Numbered from the stretch's first letter, positions 38,257 to 46,884 are shown. The stretch: DNA of 64,000 nt from UBA11524 sp965646445 (GCA_965646445.1 CBFFZW010000008.1:32170-96169); one strand, 5' to 3'. Made by a program: numbers and translations. The notes: generated by a model not told the origin, from the sequence alone.

Positions 38257-38582
38257 CAGCGTACCGTTGACAAAACATCAGCGAAGGTGTCGATGCTGTC
38301 GAAATGCAGGAACAGGTTCGGCTCGTCCAGCAGCGTCTCGGGCACGTCGAACGTCCGCCGGTATACCCAATCCGCGTCGCACACCCACGCGCCCTTCCGT
38401 GCCGCCTCTTTGCCGGCGAAAATGTTTTCCATCCTCCCCGCGCGGATCAGATCCTGATGCACCTCGCCCGGCACCTGGCCGCTGACCCATTCCGCCCCGG
38501 CCAGGGAGGGATACTCGCCTTCCGCCGGGATGTCCATGAGCTGCGCCAGCGCCCATTCACCGTCAAGCATCCACTTTTTCAT
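38196..38582 (-). pseudogene. Beta-mannosidase N-terminal fragment (frameshifted)
   Basis: The true gene start: AAGGAGG precedes the ATG at 38582. The product begins with the family sequence around DGEWALAQLMD, PGEVHQDLIRAG, WVYRRTFDVPE and LFLHFDSIDTFADV. After ADV the frame departs into unrelated residues (LSTVRWW...) and stops at 38196, while the expected FVNGTLVG follows in the -1 frame. The break lies at the AAAA run 38272-38275 of the plus strand. Confidence 0.85.
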
Positions 38583-38602
38583 GGCTGCCGCTCCTCCTTC
38601 TC

Positions 38603-39688
38603 TCATTCCCCGTCGTCCCGCTCCGGCCGTTCCATGGCGCTGAGCTGCAGGCCCTTCCGGTAGCGCTCCGGGGTTTCCAGGTACTCCTTTTTGAACAGGC
38701 GGGTAAAGTATTTCACGTCATTGTACCCGACCTTCTGGGCAATTTCATAGACCATCAGCCCTGTGGTTCGAAGCAGCTCCGCCGCCTTTTTCAGCCGAAC
38801 CTTCGTCAGATATTCCGTGTAGCTGAAATGGAAGTGCTGCTTGAACATGCTGCTGAGGTAGAAATAGTTCATATCGAAGGTTTCCGCGATGCCGCTCAGG
38901 GACAGCTCCTCCCCGTAATAGGTCTGGATATATGCCGCGATCTTATTGCAGACCATGGAGGACATGCCCCCCGGCCTGTTCTTCACCTGGCAGGCCACGC
39001 TCATGACCTGCAGCATGTACGCCTTCATCTGAATATGGCTGTCGCACTGGTTCAGCCGATCCTCCAGGAGGCCCGCGCTTTCCAGGGCCGGGGCCAGCCC
39101 CTCCATATGGACGCACAGATAGCTGGTGATCCCCTGGATGATCCTGATGATGTCCGCCCGGCCCATCCTGTTCCGCTTGAAGTGGATGAACGGCCCGTCC
39201 ACCTCCTGGCCGGCCTTGCTGATGTCCCCGTCCAGCACGGGCAGCAGCACATGCCTGTACGCGCCGATGTCCGCGGCCTCGGACGGCCGGTAAAACGTGA
39301 CGGCTTCCCCGTTGAGCCGACCGTTTTCCAGGGCCAGGCAGCCGTGACGGTACAGCGCCGGCAGGCTGGACAGCCCTTCGGTGGTCTCGCTCACGCCCAC
39401 GCAGCGGCACGCGGCCATGCAGGCGGCCGCGACGCTCCTGGCCCCGGCCTCCGCGCCGTCCTTCTCCGCCGCGCCGATGGCAAGCCATTCCCCCAGCGTT
39501 TCCAGCAGCACATAGCGGCACTCACCGATGGCCCGCGGCCCGTGCAGACGATAGCCGTCCAGCGCCTCAAGGGGCTTCTCGCCTTCCTCCGGCGGACTGC
39601 CCACCGCCACAAAGGTCTCCGGGTAAGCAAGCTCCGTAAGCCCCGCCCCCTGGAATAGCTCGCCCAGGTTCAGGCGATGGTTTTTCCC
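38603..39688 (-). pseudogene. YesN-like response regulator, C-terminal AraC part in the -1 frame
   Basis: From about 39688 this frame encodes a middle region of roughly 250 residues without a recognised domain and a C-terminal AraC helix-turn-helix pair (LSLSGIAETFDMNYFYLSSMFKQHFHFSYTEYLTKVRLKKAAELL, then VYEIAQKVGYNDVKYFTRLFKKEYLETPERYRK). It has no start signal of its own. It continues the receiver domain encoded upstream, whose frame ends at 39670, and the expected protein results if the ribosome shifts -1 or if one A is restored in the A5 run. It should activate the adjoining mannoside genes. Confidence 0.82.
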
Positions 39689-40161
39689 GTCAGGTACTCG
39701 TACAGCAGCATGCACTGGTAAGCCTGCTCCCGCATCTGCTTGAGCTGCGCGCCCCTGCGCCTGGAGCGGATCTCGCTGATGATCCCTGTCAGCGTCTGGA
39801 ACAGCTCCGCGCCGGACACGGGCTTGAGCAAATACCTGCACGCCCGCAGGTCCATGGCCTTTTTGGCAAACTCAAACTTGTCATAGGCGGAAATAAAGAC
39901 GATGTGGGTCTCCGGGGCCACGGCGCCGCGCAGGGTCGCCACCATGTCCAGCCCGTCCATGCCCTCCATCATGATGTCCGTCAGGATGATGTCCGGGTGA
40001 TGGCTGGACGCCACGCTGATGGCGGCCTCGCCGCTGTCGGCCTCCAGGTACTGGGTGATGCCCAGGCCCATTTCCATGATGGTCTTTTTCAGCCCCATGC
40101 GCACCGCCTGCTGATCGTCAACGATCAGCAGCGTCAGGGGCATCCCCGTTTTCGCTTCCAT
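39670..40161 (-). CDS. YesN-like response regulator, receiver part
   Basis: A 163-residue product with a complete receiver: acidic pair VDDQQ, phospho-Asp in DIILTDIMMEGMDGL, Thr/Ser in VFISAYDKFEF and Lys in YLLKPV, followed by a coiled linker (RRRGAQLKQMREQAYQ). It stops at 39670 after LTGKTIA, whereas YesN proteins continue to an AraC domain, present here in the -1 frame. The heptamer GGGAAAA (plus-strand 39682-39688), in phase as G-GGA-AAA, is ten bases before the stop. The start overlaps the kinase gene and has AGGTGAT. If not fused to the HTH part it could still receive phosphate but could not bind DNA. Confidence 0.85.
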   Translation of the reverse strand: MEAKTGMPLTLLIVDDQQAVRMGLKKTIMEMGLGITQYLEADSGEAAISVASSHHPDIILTDIMMEGMDGLDMVATLRGAVAPETHIVFISAYDKFEFAKKAMDLRACRYLLKPVSGAELFQTLTGIISEIRSRRRGAQLKQMREQAYQCMLLYEYLTGKTIA

Positions 40162-42007
40162 TGGCTATCACCTGCCTTTGCCCGAACGAGCGGGGCGGAA
40201 TCATGAGGGTGATCTTCGTGCCTACCTTGGGATAGCTTTCAATTGTCAGATCGCAGCACCCGCCGTAGGCCATGCGCATCCGCTGATAAATGTTTTTCAG
40301 TCCGATGCCGCCGTAATCCTTGCCTTCCAGCAGCTCCTCGTCCTTGTCCCCGCCCCGCAGGGACTGGTTCAGCGCCTCCGCCTGACTGGCCTCCATGCCG
40401 TCCCCGTTGTCCTCGATGCCAATGCTGATAGCCCGGCCGAACGGCGCCTGCGCGAAGGCCAGCTCCAGGGAGATAAAGCAGGCGCCCTCCTTGCGGCGGA
40501 AGGCGTGCTTCACCGCGTTTTCCACAATGGGCTGCCGGGCGTATTTGATGATCGTGCAGCTGTCCAGCTGATCCGCGATGTCCGGCGCCATGTCGATGGT
40601 GTACTGGATGCGGTTCCTGTTAATCAGGTTGTAAATGCCGATGAAGTCCTCCACATTCTGCAGCTCGTCCCGGATGCTCACGGTCATGTGCTTTCGGTTC
40701 ATGTTGTAATTCACATATTCCATGATGAGGCCCACGGACTGGGCGATCTCCTCATCCCCCGCCATCCGCGTGCTCATGCGGATGAAGTCCAGGGCGTTGC
40801 ACAGGAAGTGGGGCTTCATCTGGCTCTCCAGCGCTTTGTAGATGGCCTGCTTTTCCAGCTGGCCCGCCAGCTTTTCCCGGTTCAGCAGCTGCTTGATCTG
40901 GCAGGTCATCTCGTTGAGCTGGGCGGCGATCTCCCCGAATTCATCCTTGGTGGCGATGTCCACCCGGGCGTCCAGGTCGCCTGCCTGCACCTTGCGGATG
41001 CCCCGGATCAGCTTGCGGATATTGCCGGAGAAAAGGCGGTACAGCGTCGCGCACATTACGGAGAAAACACAGCCGGTGACCAGCAGCATGGCGCCGATGA
41101 CCAGCTTGTACTTTTCTATCCCCGCCATGTGCGCCGGGATGTACTGGATCAGCCACCCGTCAATGGAGGAAACGCGCTGGAAGTACATTCTGTACCCCTG
41201 CCCCTGCCACTGGATCTCCGTCCCCTGCCCGGCCGCCTGCCCTACCTCCGGCAGATAGCCAAACGTCGGGGAGGAGGCGCTCAGCACCCGGCCCTCCCGA
41301 TCCACCAGCTGCAGCGCTTCCCCCTCGTTCACCGGCACATTGGCCAGGGGCTGGGTCAGCGTATCAAGGGTCATGGTGACCTCCACCACCCCCAACAGCC
41401 GGTTATCCTGCGGGGAAAACACCCCGGCATAGACAGGCAGCACCCGCTTGTCTGCGTCGCGGGGGCCGTAGCCGAAATAGTCCGCGTCCGGGCCGACGGG
41501 GCCCACAAAGGCTACCCGCAGCGGATCCTCGTTGTCCAGATAGAAGCCGTGCAGCCGCTCCCGCCATTCCCCCGTCGCCACTTGGGGGACATCGCAAATG
41601 CGGTCATAGACATCAAAAACCCGGTCGTTTCCGTGAATCAGGCGGATGGACGCGGCAAACCAGTTGTTCACCCTGGCGTTTTCCAAGGCCGGAATGGCCC
41701 TGTTCCTCAGAATGTCCACCACCTGGGCGTCGCCCGTCTCCGCCGTCACCTCGTCCAGCAGGGCCATGACCCCGCTGTTCCGCCCCAGATTGGCGGCGGT
41801 CTGCTTCAGCAGCCTCACCCGCTCCTGGATAATGGCGTTGGCCTGCTTCAGGTTCGCCCGCATGCTTTCAATATAGTTATCGGTTTCGTACTGGATGAGA
41901 AACTGGGCCACGACATACAGCCCGATGGCAAGGGGCACCAAGCTGGTAGCCAGGATGCTGGCCACAATCTTCGTAAACGTGCTGGTCTTCCATTTGGTTT
42001 TGCCCAT
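40118..42007 (-). CDS. YesM-like sensor histidine kinase
   Basis: A 629-residue kinase with an N-terminal transmembrane segment (IVASILATSLVPLAIGLYVVAQFLI), an extracytoplasmic Cache-like sensor of about 260 residues, a second transmembrane segment (LVIGAMLLVTGCVFSVMCATLY), a HAMP domain (RKVQAGDLDARVDIATKDEFGEIAAQLNEM) and the His_kinase domain with ALESQMKPHFLCNALDFI (acceptor His), then a HATPase region with IVENAVKHAF, IEDNGDG and GGIGLKNIYQRM. This type typically senses saccharides and pairs with YesN-type regulators, present downstream and overlapping by 44 bases. GGGAGGGAAAGG precedes the start. Confidence 0.94.
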   Translation of the reverse strand: MGKTKWKTSTFTKIVASILATSLVPLAIGLYVVAQFLIQYETDNYIESMRANLKQANAIIQERVRLLKQTAANLGRNSGVMALLDEVTAETGDAQVVDILRNRAIPALENARVNNWFAASIRLIHGNDRVFDVYDRICDVPQVATGEWRERLHGFYLDNEDPLRVAFVGPVGPDADYFGYGPRDADKRVLPVYAGVFSPQDNRLLGVVEVTMTLDTLTQPLANVPVNEGEALQLVDREGRVLSASSPTFGYLPEVGQAAGQGTEIQWQGQGYRMYFQRVSSIDGWLIQYIPAHMAGIEKYKLVIGAMLLVTGCVFSVMCATLYRLFSGNIRKLIRGIRKVQAGDLDARVDIATKDEFGEIAAQLNEMTCQIKQLLNREKLAGQLEKQAIYKALESQMKPHFLCNALDFIRMSTRMAGDEEIAQSVGLIMEYVNYNMNRKHMTVSIRDELQNVEDFIGIYNLINRNRIQYTIDMAPDIADQLDSCTIIKYARQPIVENAVKHAFRRKEGACFISLELAFAQAPFGRAISIGIEDNGDGMEASQAEALNQSLRGGDKDEELLEGKDYGGIGLKNIYQRMRMAYGGCCDLTIESYPKVGTKITLMIPPRSFGQRQVIANGSENGDAPDAADR

Positions 42008-42022
42008 TGCCCTTTCCCTCCC

Positions 42023-42484
42023 TTAGCCCTTCACCGAGCCGATCATCATTCCTTGAATGAAATACTTTTGCAGCGCGGGATACAGAGCGATGATGGGGAA
42101 GGAGGTAATCACCATGGCCGCCATCTGCAGGGTAATCGTCGTCACCTCCTGGCTCTTCATCATGCTCTGAATGTTCTCGCCCCCCACCTGAGCGATCTGG
42201 TTTTCCAAGTACTGCATGGTCTCAATCATTTTTTTGAACATATAGGAGAGCGTTTCCAGATCGGCGTTGGTGGTATACAGCATGGTATCAAACCAGGAGT
42301 TCCACTGGCCCACCGCAACAAACAGGCCCACGGCCGCCACCACGGGCTTGGCCACCGGCAGAATGATCTGGAACAGGATACGGAATTCGTTGGCCCCGTC
42401 AATCTTAGCGGATTCCTCCAGCGATGGAGAAATGCCGTCAAAGTAGTTTAGAAATGAAAAGTATGTCAAACAAGGCCCGCACAC
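42023..42484 (-). pseudogene. Carbohydrate ABC transporter permease, 3' fragment
   Basis: About 140 residues match the C-terminal half of MalG/LplC/YtcP-type permeases: the EAA coupling motif LEESAKIDGANEFRILFQIILPVAKP and following transmembrane segments to the C-terminus ALQKYFIQGMMIGSVKG. A normal member has about 290 residues and six helices; the first half is missing. Upstream of about 42465 the sequence changes to a long hairpin and mobile-element remnants, so the first dozen codons shown are probably not native. Companion genes for the other permease and the binding protein are absent from the far side of the scar. Confidence 0.85.
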
Positions 42485-42515
42485 CCCGGTATCGTACCGA
42501 AGTATGCGGGCCTTG
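42471..42515. repeat. Two-tier hairpin at the permease/mobile-element junction
   Basis: CAAGGCCCGCA (42471-42481) pairs with TGCGGGCCTTG (42505-42515), enclosing an inner CGGTA/TACCG stem. It may be a terminator or an element end. Confidence 0.75.
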
Positions 42516-42561
42516 TCGCTTATACAGCATCAGATAACAACTTCCATCGCAAAGGTAAGCT

Positions 42562-42864
42562 TCATTCCACCGTCACCTTTTTCACCATACTCATCCAGAG
42601 CATCCTGTCAAACTCATCAATGGGCATTTCCCTGCCGCGCAGGTTCTTTATGAACGTCTCCAGCTCATTCCGCTTATGGGCGCGTCTTGCGCACTCTGCC
42701 TCGATGTCTTTGAGCTGGTCAGCCGCCTGTTGAAACCGCTCTGACAGGCTCTGATATCGCTGCTCAAATTCTACCTGATCCACAGCCATGTTGATGTTCT
42801 CCAAATCGCTTGGCACAATAACACAGTAGAGGCTTTCATCCCCACAATGATATAATGCAGCCAA
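42562..42864 (-). pseudogene. Large serine recombinase, C-terminal remnant
   Basis: About 75 of 100 residues (from VEFEQRYQSLSERFQQAADQL to the end) match the coiled-coil and C-terminal part of large serine recombinases of Clostridial integrative elements, ending with ETFIKNLRG, DEFDRMLW and KKVTV. Full proteins have about 500 residues with an N-terminal catalytic domain, absent here. After the stop another frame reads MKLTFAMEVVI, similar to the usual terminal strand, suggesting a frameshift too. Non-functional remnant. Confidence 0.7.
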
Positions 42865-42889
42865 GACTATTTAGAAAGAGAGGATCTCA

Positions 42890-43375
42890 ATGAAATATTC
42901 TCCCGAATTACGAGCTGCCGCTATCAAGAGCCATCTGGCAGACGGTCAATCTATTGCTCAAATTTCCATGAATGCAGGTGTACCCAGGAGCACCCTCTAC
43001 AATTGGATTCAACAGCATCGAGAGAAATTACAATCACAAAAGGATCATTCAAAGCCAGTTACTTTACAAAATCTCCACCGCCTCGAAGCTAAGATACAAA
43101 GGCTGGAAGGAATGGTTTCCATCCTCAAAACCGTTCCGTGTACTGTTCATGCGCCGCTATTAGAGCGGCTCAATGCCATTGAGCAACTCCAAGGACAATA
43201 CAGTATACATATGTTATGCGAAGCAATGAACGTATCTCGTGGCACATTCTACAATCATATATTTCGAAACAAGCGTGACAACACATGGTATTCCAATTCC
43301 GTGTCCAGATTCACGATCGTTTTCGGTTCATCAAAATCCCCCGAAAACACGAGGATAAAACAAAACCACCCATGA
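42890..43375 (+). pseudogene. IS3-type transposase, truncated
   Basis: The 161-residue product starts with a transposase HTH (YSPELRAAAIKSHLADGQSIAQISMNAGVPRSTLYNWI), then a Leu-zipper-like stretch and the start of the OrfB part (CEAMNVSRGTFYNHIFRNKRDNTWY). After that the match ends and about 27 unrelated residues follow; the DDE integrase core is missing. AGAGAGGATCTC lies before the ATG. It is a dead IS fragment. Confidence 0.8.
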
Positions 43376-43413
43376 TGTCCAAACCCTAAGGGTTCAGATC
43401 TCATAGGTGGTTT
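43363..43413. repeat. 25-base imperfect inverted repeat
   Basis: AAACCACC (43363-43370) and GGTGGTTT (43406-43413) are the ends of a near-continuous hairpin with centre AACCCT-A-AGGGTT. Symmetric and long, it may be an element end or terminator. Confidence 0.7.
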
Positions 43414-43629
43414 CATATGGCTAATCTGGCGAACTATGATACATAGGACGATGCACATTGCAGGGCGCAATCGCGGGTGCATTTGCACCCAGGCGCTTAC
43501 AGAGCAATTATGGCTCTGGGCAGATGCACCGACGCAGCAAAGGGCCGAATGCTCGATGTTTTTAGCGCTATCAAAAAGAAAGGGCGGCTGGTCAAGCCAC
43601 CCGTAGCTATGCATACCTTTCATATCTTT

Positions 43630-44640
43630 TTACGCCTGTGATTTGCCGCCCATCTTCTCCTTTAGCCACAGTACGGTATCGCGTATCGTACTGCTCAGCG
43701 GCCTGGGCGTATAGCCGAGGGCCGTCGCCGCGGCGCTGCGGCTGAACGCACCGTTGGAATCCAGCACCGCGATGGAATAGGGTGTAAAGTAGAGAGACCC
43801 TTTCCTGCGCAGACTGATCTTTTCATAGAGCGGCGCAACCAGCTTTGCAAAGCTGATCGGCAGGTAGGATACGCTGCGCCGCAGGTTCACCGTCTTTTTC
43901 ACCAGCTCCAGTATATCCCGGATGGTGGCGTAATGACCGGAGAGAATGTAGCCGTGCCCGGGCAGGCCGTGCTCCGCACAGGCGATGACGCCTGCAGCCA
44001 CGTCCCGCACGTCCACGAAATCATATCCGCCCTTTACCGCCAGCGGCAGCTTTCCCGCGAGGAAGGACAGCAGCATGTTCGTGATGCTGCCCTTTCCCAG
44101 ATCGCCCGGCCCGATGATGCCCGATGGGAATACGACGCTGGCATTCAGCCCTTCCTGTGCCGCCTGCAGCACCAGCGCCGTGGCCATGGCCTTGCTCTTT
44201 GCGTAATCGCCCCTGACAAGCTCCGGGGAAAAGGTCGTCATCTCCGCAATTTCCGTGCCCTTCGGCTTTTCCGGAATCGCATGGACGGAGCTGACGTAGA
44301 CCAGCTTGCCAACGCCGCATTGGCGGCAGAATTTCAGAATATTTCTCGTGCCGTCCACATTGACCCGGTAGATTCGGTCGCCGGGATGGGTGGCCACGGA
44401 GATCATCCCCGCGCAGTGAATGACGCAGGTATGCTCATCCGCGCCCGCGAAGAAGCGTCCGAGCGCGGCTTCGTCGCACACGTTGCCCGTTATGACGCAA
44501 GCATTCTGAGGAAGCTCCCGCGCCAGCGGATCACCCTCCATCACCAGCGCACGGATTTCTTCCTTCGCGTCCCGCAGCTGTGCCAGCACAGTACGTCCCA
44601 GAAACCCCGTCGCGCCTGTAATCAGATATTTTTCTAACAT
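43630..44640 (-). CDS. NAD(P)-dependent extended SDR (epimerase/dehydratase family)
   Basis: A 336-residue extended short-chain dehydrogenase. The N-terminal Rossmann motif is LITGATGFLGRTVL; VIHCAGM and VNVDGTRNIL are typical; the active site is YAKSKA with SSVHA upstream. The sequence is closest in form to dihydroflavonol-4-reductase/3-beta-HSD-like members, whose substrates vary, so none is assigned. GGAGGCG is just upstream. It is divergent from a TetR-type gene that probably controls it. Confidence 0.9.
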   Translation of the reverse strand: MLEKYLITGATGFLGRTVLAQLRDAKEEIRALVMEGDPLARELPQNACVITGNVCDEAALGRFFAGADEHTCVIHCAGMISVATHPGDRIYRVNVDGTRNILKFCRQCGVGKLVYVSSVHAIPEKPKGTEIAEMTTFSPELVRGDYAKSKAMATALVLQAAQEGLNASVVFPSGIIGPGDLGKGSITNMLLSFLAGKLPLAVKGGYDFVDVRDVAAGVIACAEHGLPGHGYILSGHYATIRDILELVKKTVNLRRSVSYLPISFAKLVAPLYEKISLRRKGSLYFTPYSIAVLDSNGAFSRSAAATALGYTPRPLSSTIRDTVLWLKEKMGGKSQA

Positions 44641-44669
44641 CCTATCGCCTCCAAAATGAAAGACAGATG

Positions 44670-44698
44670 TTGATTATCTTTCACACTTACAGTATAAT
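44670..44698 (+). promoter_or_regulatory. Promoter of the TetR-type gene
   Basis: TTGATT (44670-44675), a 17-base spacer and TATAAT (44693-44698). Confidence 0.65.
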
Positions 44699-44786
44699 AG
44701 AGACAGTCATAAAGGGCAACCGTCAATGCGCCGCCGCGTGAAAGAAAACCGACACACATGGCGCAACTGTCGCTAATAAGTGTGAA
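44680..44786. promoter_or_regulatory. Candidate TetR operator half-sites
   Basis: TTCACACTTA (44680-44689) lies within the promoter spacer and its exact inverse TAAGTGTGAA (44777-44786) just before the regulator's ribosome binding site. The 87-base gap would require looping or two separate sites. Confidence 0.35.
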
Positions 44787-44809
44787 TTTTTTGTGAGGAG
44801 ATAATATAA

Positions 44810-45358
44810 ATGAGCAGGACAGACGCGAGAATCCGCTACACGCAGGGCGTGCTCAAGCAGGCGCTTTTGTCGTTTCTGCAGGAAAAGCCCATCAACAAGA
44901 TCACCGTCAAGGAGGTCTGCGAACGGGCTGAGCTGAACCGGGCGACATTCTATGCCCACTACAGCGACTGCTTTGCACTACTGGAGAGCATCGAGGAGGA
45001 TCTGCTGGAAGCGTTTCAGCAGTCGCTGAAGCTGGTGGATTCCTTTGACGTGACCGCGCTGATCGAGGCTATCTATACGATGATCGAGCAGCAGCAGGAG
45101 GCCTGCCGCGTGCTGATCTTTCAGAACGTCTGCCCGAATGTGCTTCGCCGAATGATCAGCCTTGCCCGGGACGAAAGCATTTCCTACTGGAAACGGCACC
45201 TGCATCACATTACGGACGCGGAACTGGAGATGCTCTATACCCATCTGTCCAACGGGCTGATGCACGTGGTTGTGGAAGGCTATGAAAAATACGGCCGCGA
45301 GGAGGTCGTTCGCTTCGTCAACCGCATCGTTCAGTGCAGCCTGTCGCAGTTTCAATAA
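44810..45358 (+). CDS. TetR/AcrR-family transcriptional regulator
   Basis: A 182-residue regulator. The N-terminal HTH is plain (TQGVLKQALLSFLQEKPINKITVKEVCERAELNRATFYAHYSDCFALLESI) and the helical C-terminal ligand domain follows, of the TetR_C type with VNRIVQCSLSQF at the end. GAGGAG precedes the ATG. It faces the SDR gene, and likely represses it until a ligand is present. The effector is unknown. Confidence 0.92.
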   Translation: MSRTDARIRYTQGVLKQALLSFLQEKPINKITVKEVCERAELNRATFYAHYSDCFALLESIEEDLLEAFQQSLKLVDSFDVTALIEAIYTMIEQQQEACRVLIFQNVCPNVLRRMISLARDESISYWKRHLHHITDAELEMLYTHLSNGLMHVVVEGYEKYGREEVVRFVNRIVQCSLSQFQ

Positions 45359-45460
45359 CGAAAGGACAGGCCGTTTTCTCTCTCCTGGCAGCGTTCGATT
45401 TATGTGGGGGAATCTCCCGACCGGCGCGCTCGCGCCGCCAAAACAGACGGAAAGCGCGGC

Positions 45461-45489
45461 AAAAAAGCCTGCGAAAACCATCGCAGGCT
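45461..45489 (-). terminator. Terminator of the SPFH/zinc-ribbon operon
   Basis: On the minus strand AGCCTGCGA pairs with TCGCAGGCT, followed by TTTTTT. Confidence 0.8.
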
Positions 45490-45532
45490 CAGAAGGTATA
45501 CGGGCGGGAACGTCCGGAAAATTTACGGCGTA

Positions 45533-46870
45533 TTATACGCAGTCGCTCTCGTCAAACGGATCGCCGCATTCCGGGCAGAATTTCGGCGGATGCGCCGGAT
45601 CGGCGGGCTGCCAGCCGCACTTGTCGCAGCGGTAGACCGGCGCGCCTGCCGGGCGCTTCGCGCCGCATTCCGAACAGAAATTGCCGGTGTTGACCGCGCC
45701 GCAGGAACACGTCCAGCCCTGCGCGGGCTGGGGCTCGGGCTTCTTCGCGCCGCATTCGGGGCAGAACTTGCCGGTGGCCGTCGCGCCGCAGGCGCACTTC
45801 CAGGCGTTCGCGCCCGGCTGAACCGGCGCGCTCTGCTGCGGAGCCTGCGCCTGCTGCTGCGCGCCCATCTGGAACAGCTGCGCGGCGTTGATCCCACCGC
45901 CCTGCTGGGCCATATTCATGCCCATGAAACCGGTGAACGCGCCGCCCTGATTTTTCGCCGCGTCCTGCATGGCCTGCGCCTGCGCGCCCACCAGATGCGC
46001 CGCCGCCATGTTCGCGTTGCGGAAAACGGCGTTCTTCTGAAGCTCCTTGATCATCGCCTCGTCCTCTTCAGAGGCTTTGACGGAGTTTATGCCAAAGGAC
46101 ACGATCTCCACGCCGCGCAGATCCGCCCACTTTTCGGAAAGCACGTCGTTGAGCGCCTCGGCGATCTCCGTGGTGTGCCCCGGCAGCGCGCTGTAGCGGA
46201 CGCCCATCTCGGAAATCTTTGCGAACGCGGGCTGAAGCGCGGTCAGCAGCTCGCTCTTGAGCTGGCTGTCGATCTGCTCGCGCGTGTAGTCGCCCTCCAC
46301 ATTGCCGCAGACGTTCGTGTAAAACAGCATCGGGTTGGTCACGCGATAGCTGTATTCGCCGAAACAGCGGATGGAAATATCCACGTCCAGGCCGATATTG
46401 CCGTCCACCACGCGGAAGGGAACCGGGCTGGGCGTTCCGTATTTGTTGCCCAGAATCTCCTTGGTGTTGAAGAAATAGACCCGCTGATCCCTGCCGGCCT
46501 GACCGCCGAAGGAAAGGCGGTCGAAGGTGGTTTTCAGAACGGCTTTCATCTTCTCGCCATTGAACGGCCCGTAGAAGATGCTGGGTTCGCCGCCCTGCTC
46601 AAAGACATACTCGCCCGGCTCGGCGCAGAAATCGACGATTTTTCCCTGATCCACGATCATCATGCACTGGCCATCGGCCACGGCGACGACGCTGCCGTCC
46701 GAAATGACGTTGTCGTCCTCACGCCGGCTGCCGCCGAAGCGGGCTTTTACCTTTTTCTCCGCTTTCGTCGCCAGCACGTTGTCCGGCAGGGAATCCACAT
46801 AAAAATACTCTTTCCACTGGCTGGCCAGCGTGCCGCCCGCCGCGTTCAATGCAGCCGCAATCAATCCCAT
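45533..46870 (-). CDS. SPFH-domain protein with C-terminal zinc ribbons (YdjI-like)
   Basis: A 445-residue protein. Residues about 20-310 form an SPFH/virion-core-like domain (SLPDNVLATKAEKK, YFFNTKEILGNKYGTPSPVPFRV, ALPGHTTEIAEALNDVLSEKWADLRGVEIVSFGI), then a Gln/Ala/Gly-rich linker and three Cys4 zinc ribbons (CACG/CPECG, CSCG/CSECG, CDKCG/CPECG). Bacillus subtilis YdjI is a similar SPFH protein of the SigW-controlled pspA-ydjGHI operon that protects membranes. The gene upstream encodes a YdjG-like zinc-ribbon protein, 14 bases away, so they probably work together. Start supported by AGGAGGAATCGCT. Confidence 0.88.
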   Translation of the reverse strand: MGLIAAALNAAGGTLASQWKEYFYVDSLPDNVLATKAEKKVKARFGGSRREDDNVISDGSVVAVADGQCMMIVDQGKIVDFCAEPGEYVFEQGGEPSIFYGPFNGEKMKAVLKTTFDRLSFGGQAGRDQRVYFFNTKEILGNKYGTPSPVPFRVVDGNIGLDVDISIRCFGEYSYRVTNPMLFYTNVCGNVEGDYTREQIDSQLKSELLTALQPAFAKISEMGVRYSALPGHTTEIAEALNDVLSEKWADLRGVEIVSFGINSVKASEEDEAMIKELQKNAVFRNANMAAAHLVGAQAQAMQDAAKNQGGAFTGFMGMNMAQQGGGINAAQLFQMGAQQQAQAPQQSAPVQPGANAWKCACGATATGKFCPECGAKKPEPQPAQGWTCSCGAVNTGNFCSECGAKRPAGAPVYRCDKCGWQPADPAHPPKFCPECGDPFDESDCV

Positions 46871-46884
46871 AGCGATTCCTCCTG

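Larger units (their letters stand above)
42465..43629. mobile_element. Mobile-element scar with recombinase and IS3 remnants
   Basis: This segment is visibly more AT-rich than its neighbours and holds a serine-recombinase tail (minus, 42562-42864), a truncated IS3-type transposase (plus, 42890-43375), two long imperfect hairpins (42471-42515, 43363-43413) and smaller ones (GGGTGCA/TGCACCC near 43473, CAGAGC/GCTCTG near 43499). It interrupts the sugar permease gene on one side and meets an intact SDR gene on the other. No complete terminal repeats or target duplications can be made out, so the borders are approximate. 43376-43629 has no gene I can support. Confidence 0.7.

Noticed and set aside
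40178..42451. A 757-codon antisense frame over the YesM-like kinase
   Set aside because: Shadow of a gene with complete kinase motifs on the other strand.
43255..43623. A 122-codon minus-strand frame in the mobile-element scar
   Set aside because: It is antisense to the IS3 fragment for part of its length, lacks a ribosome binding site and crosses the inverted repeat.
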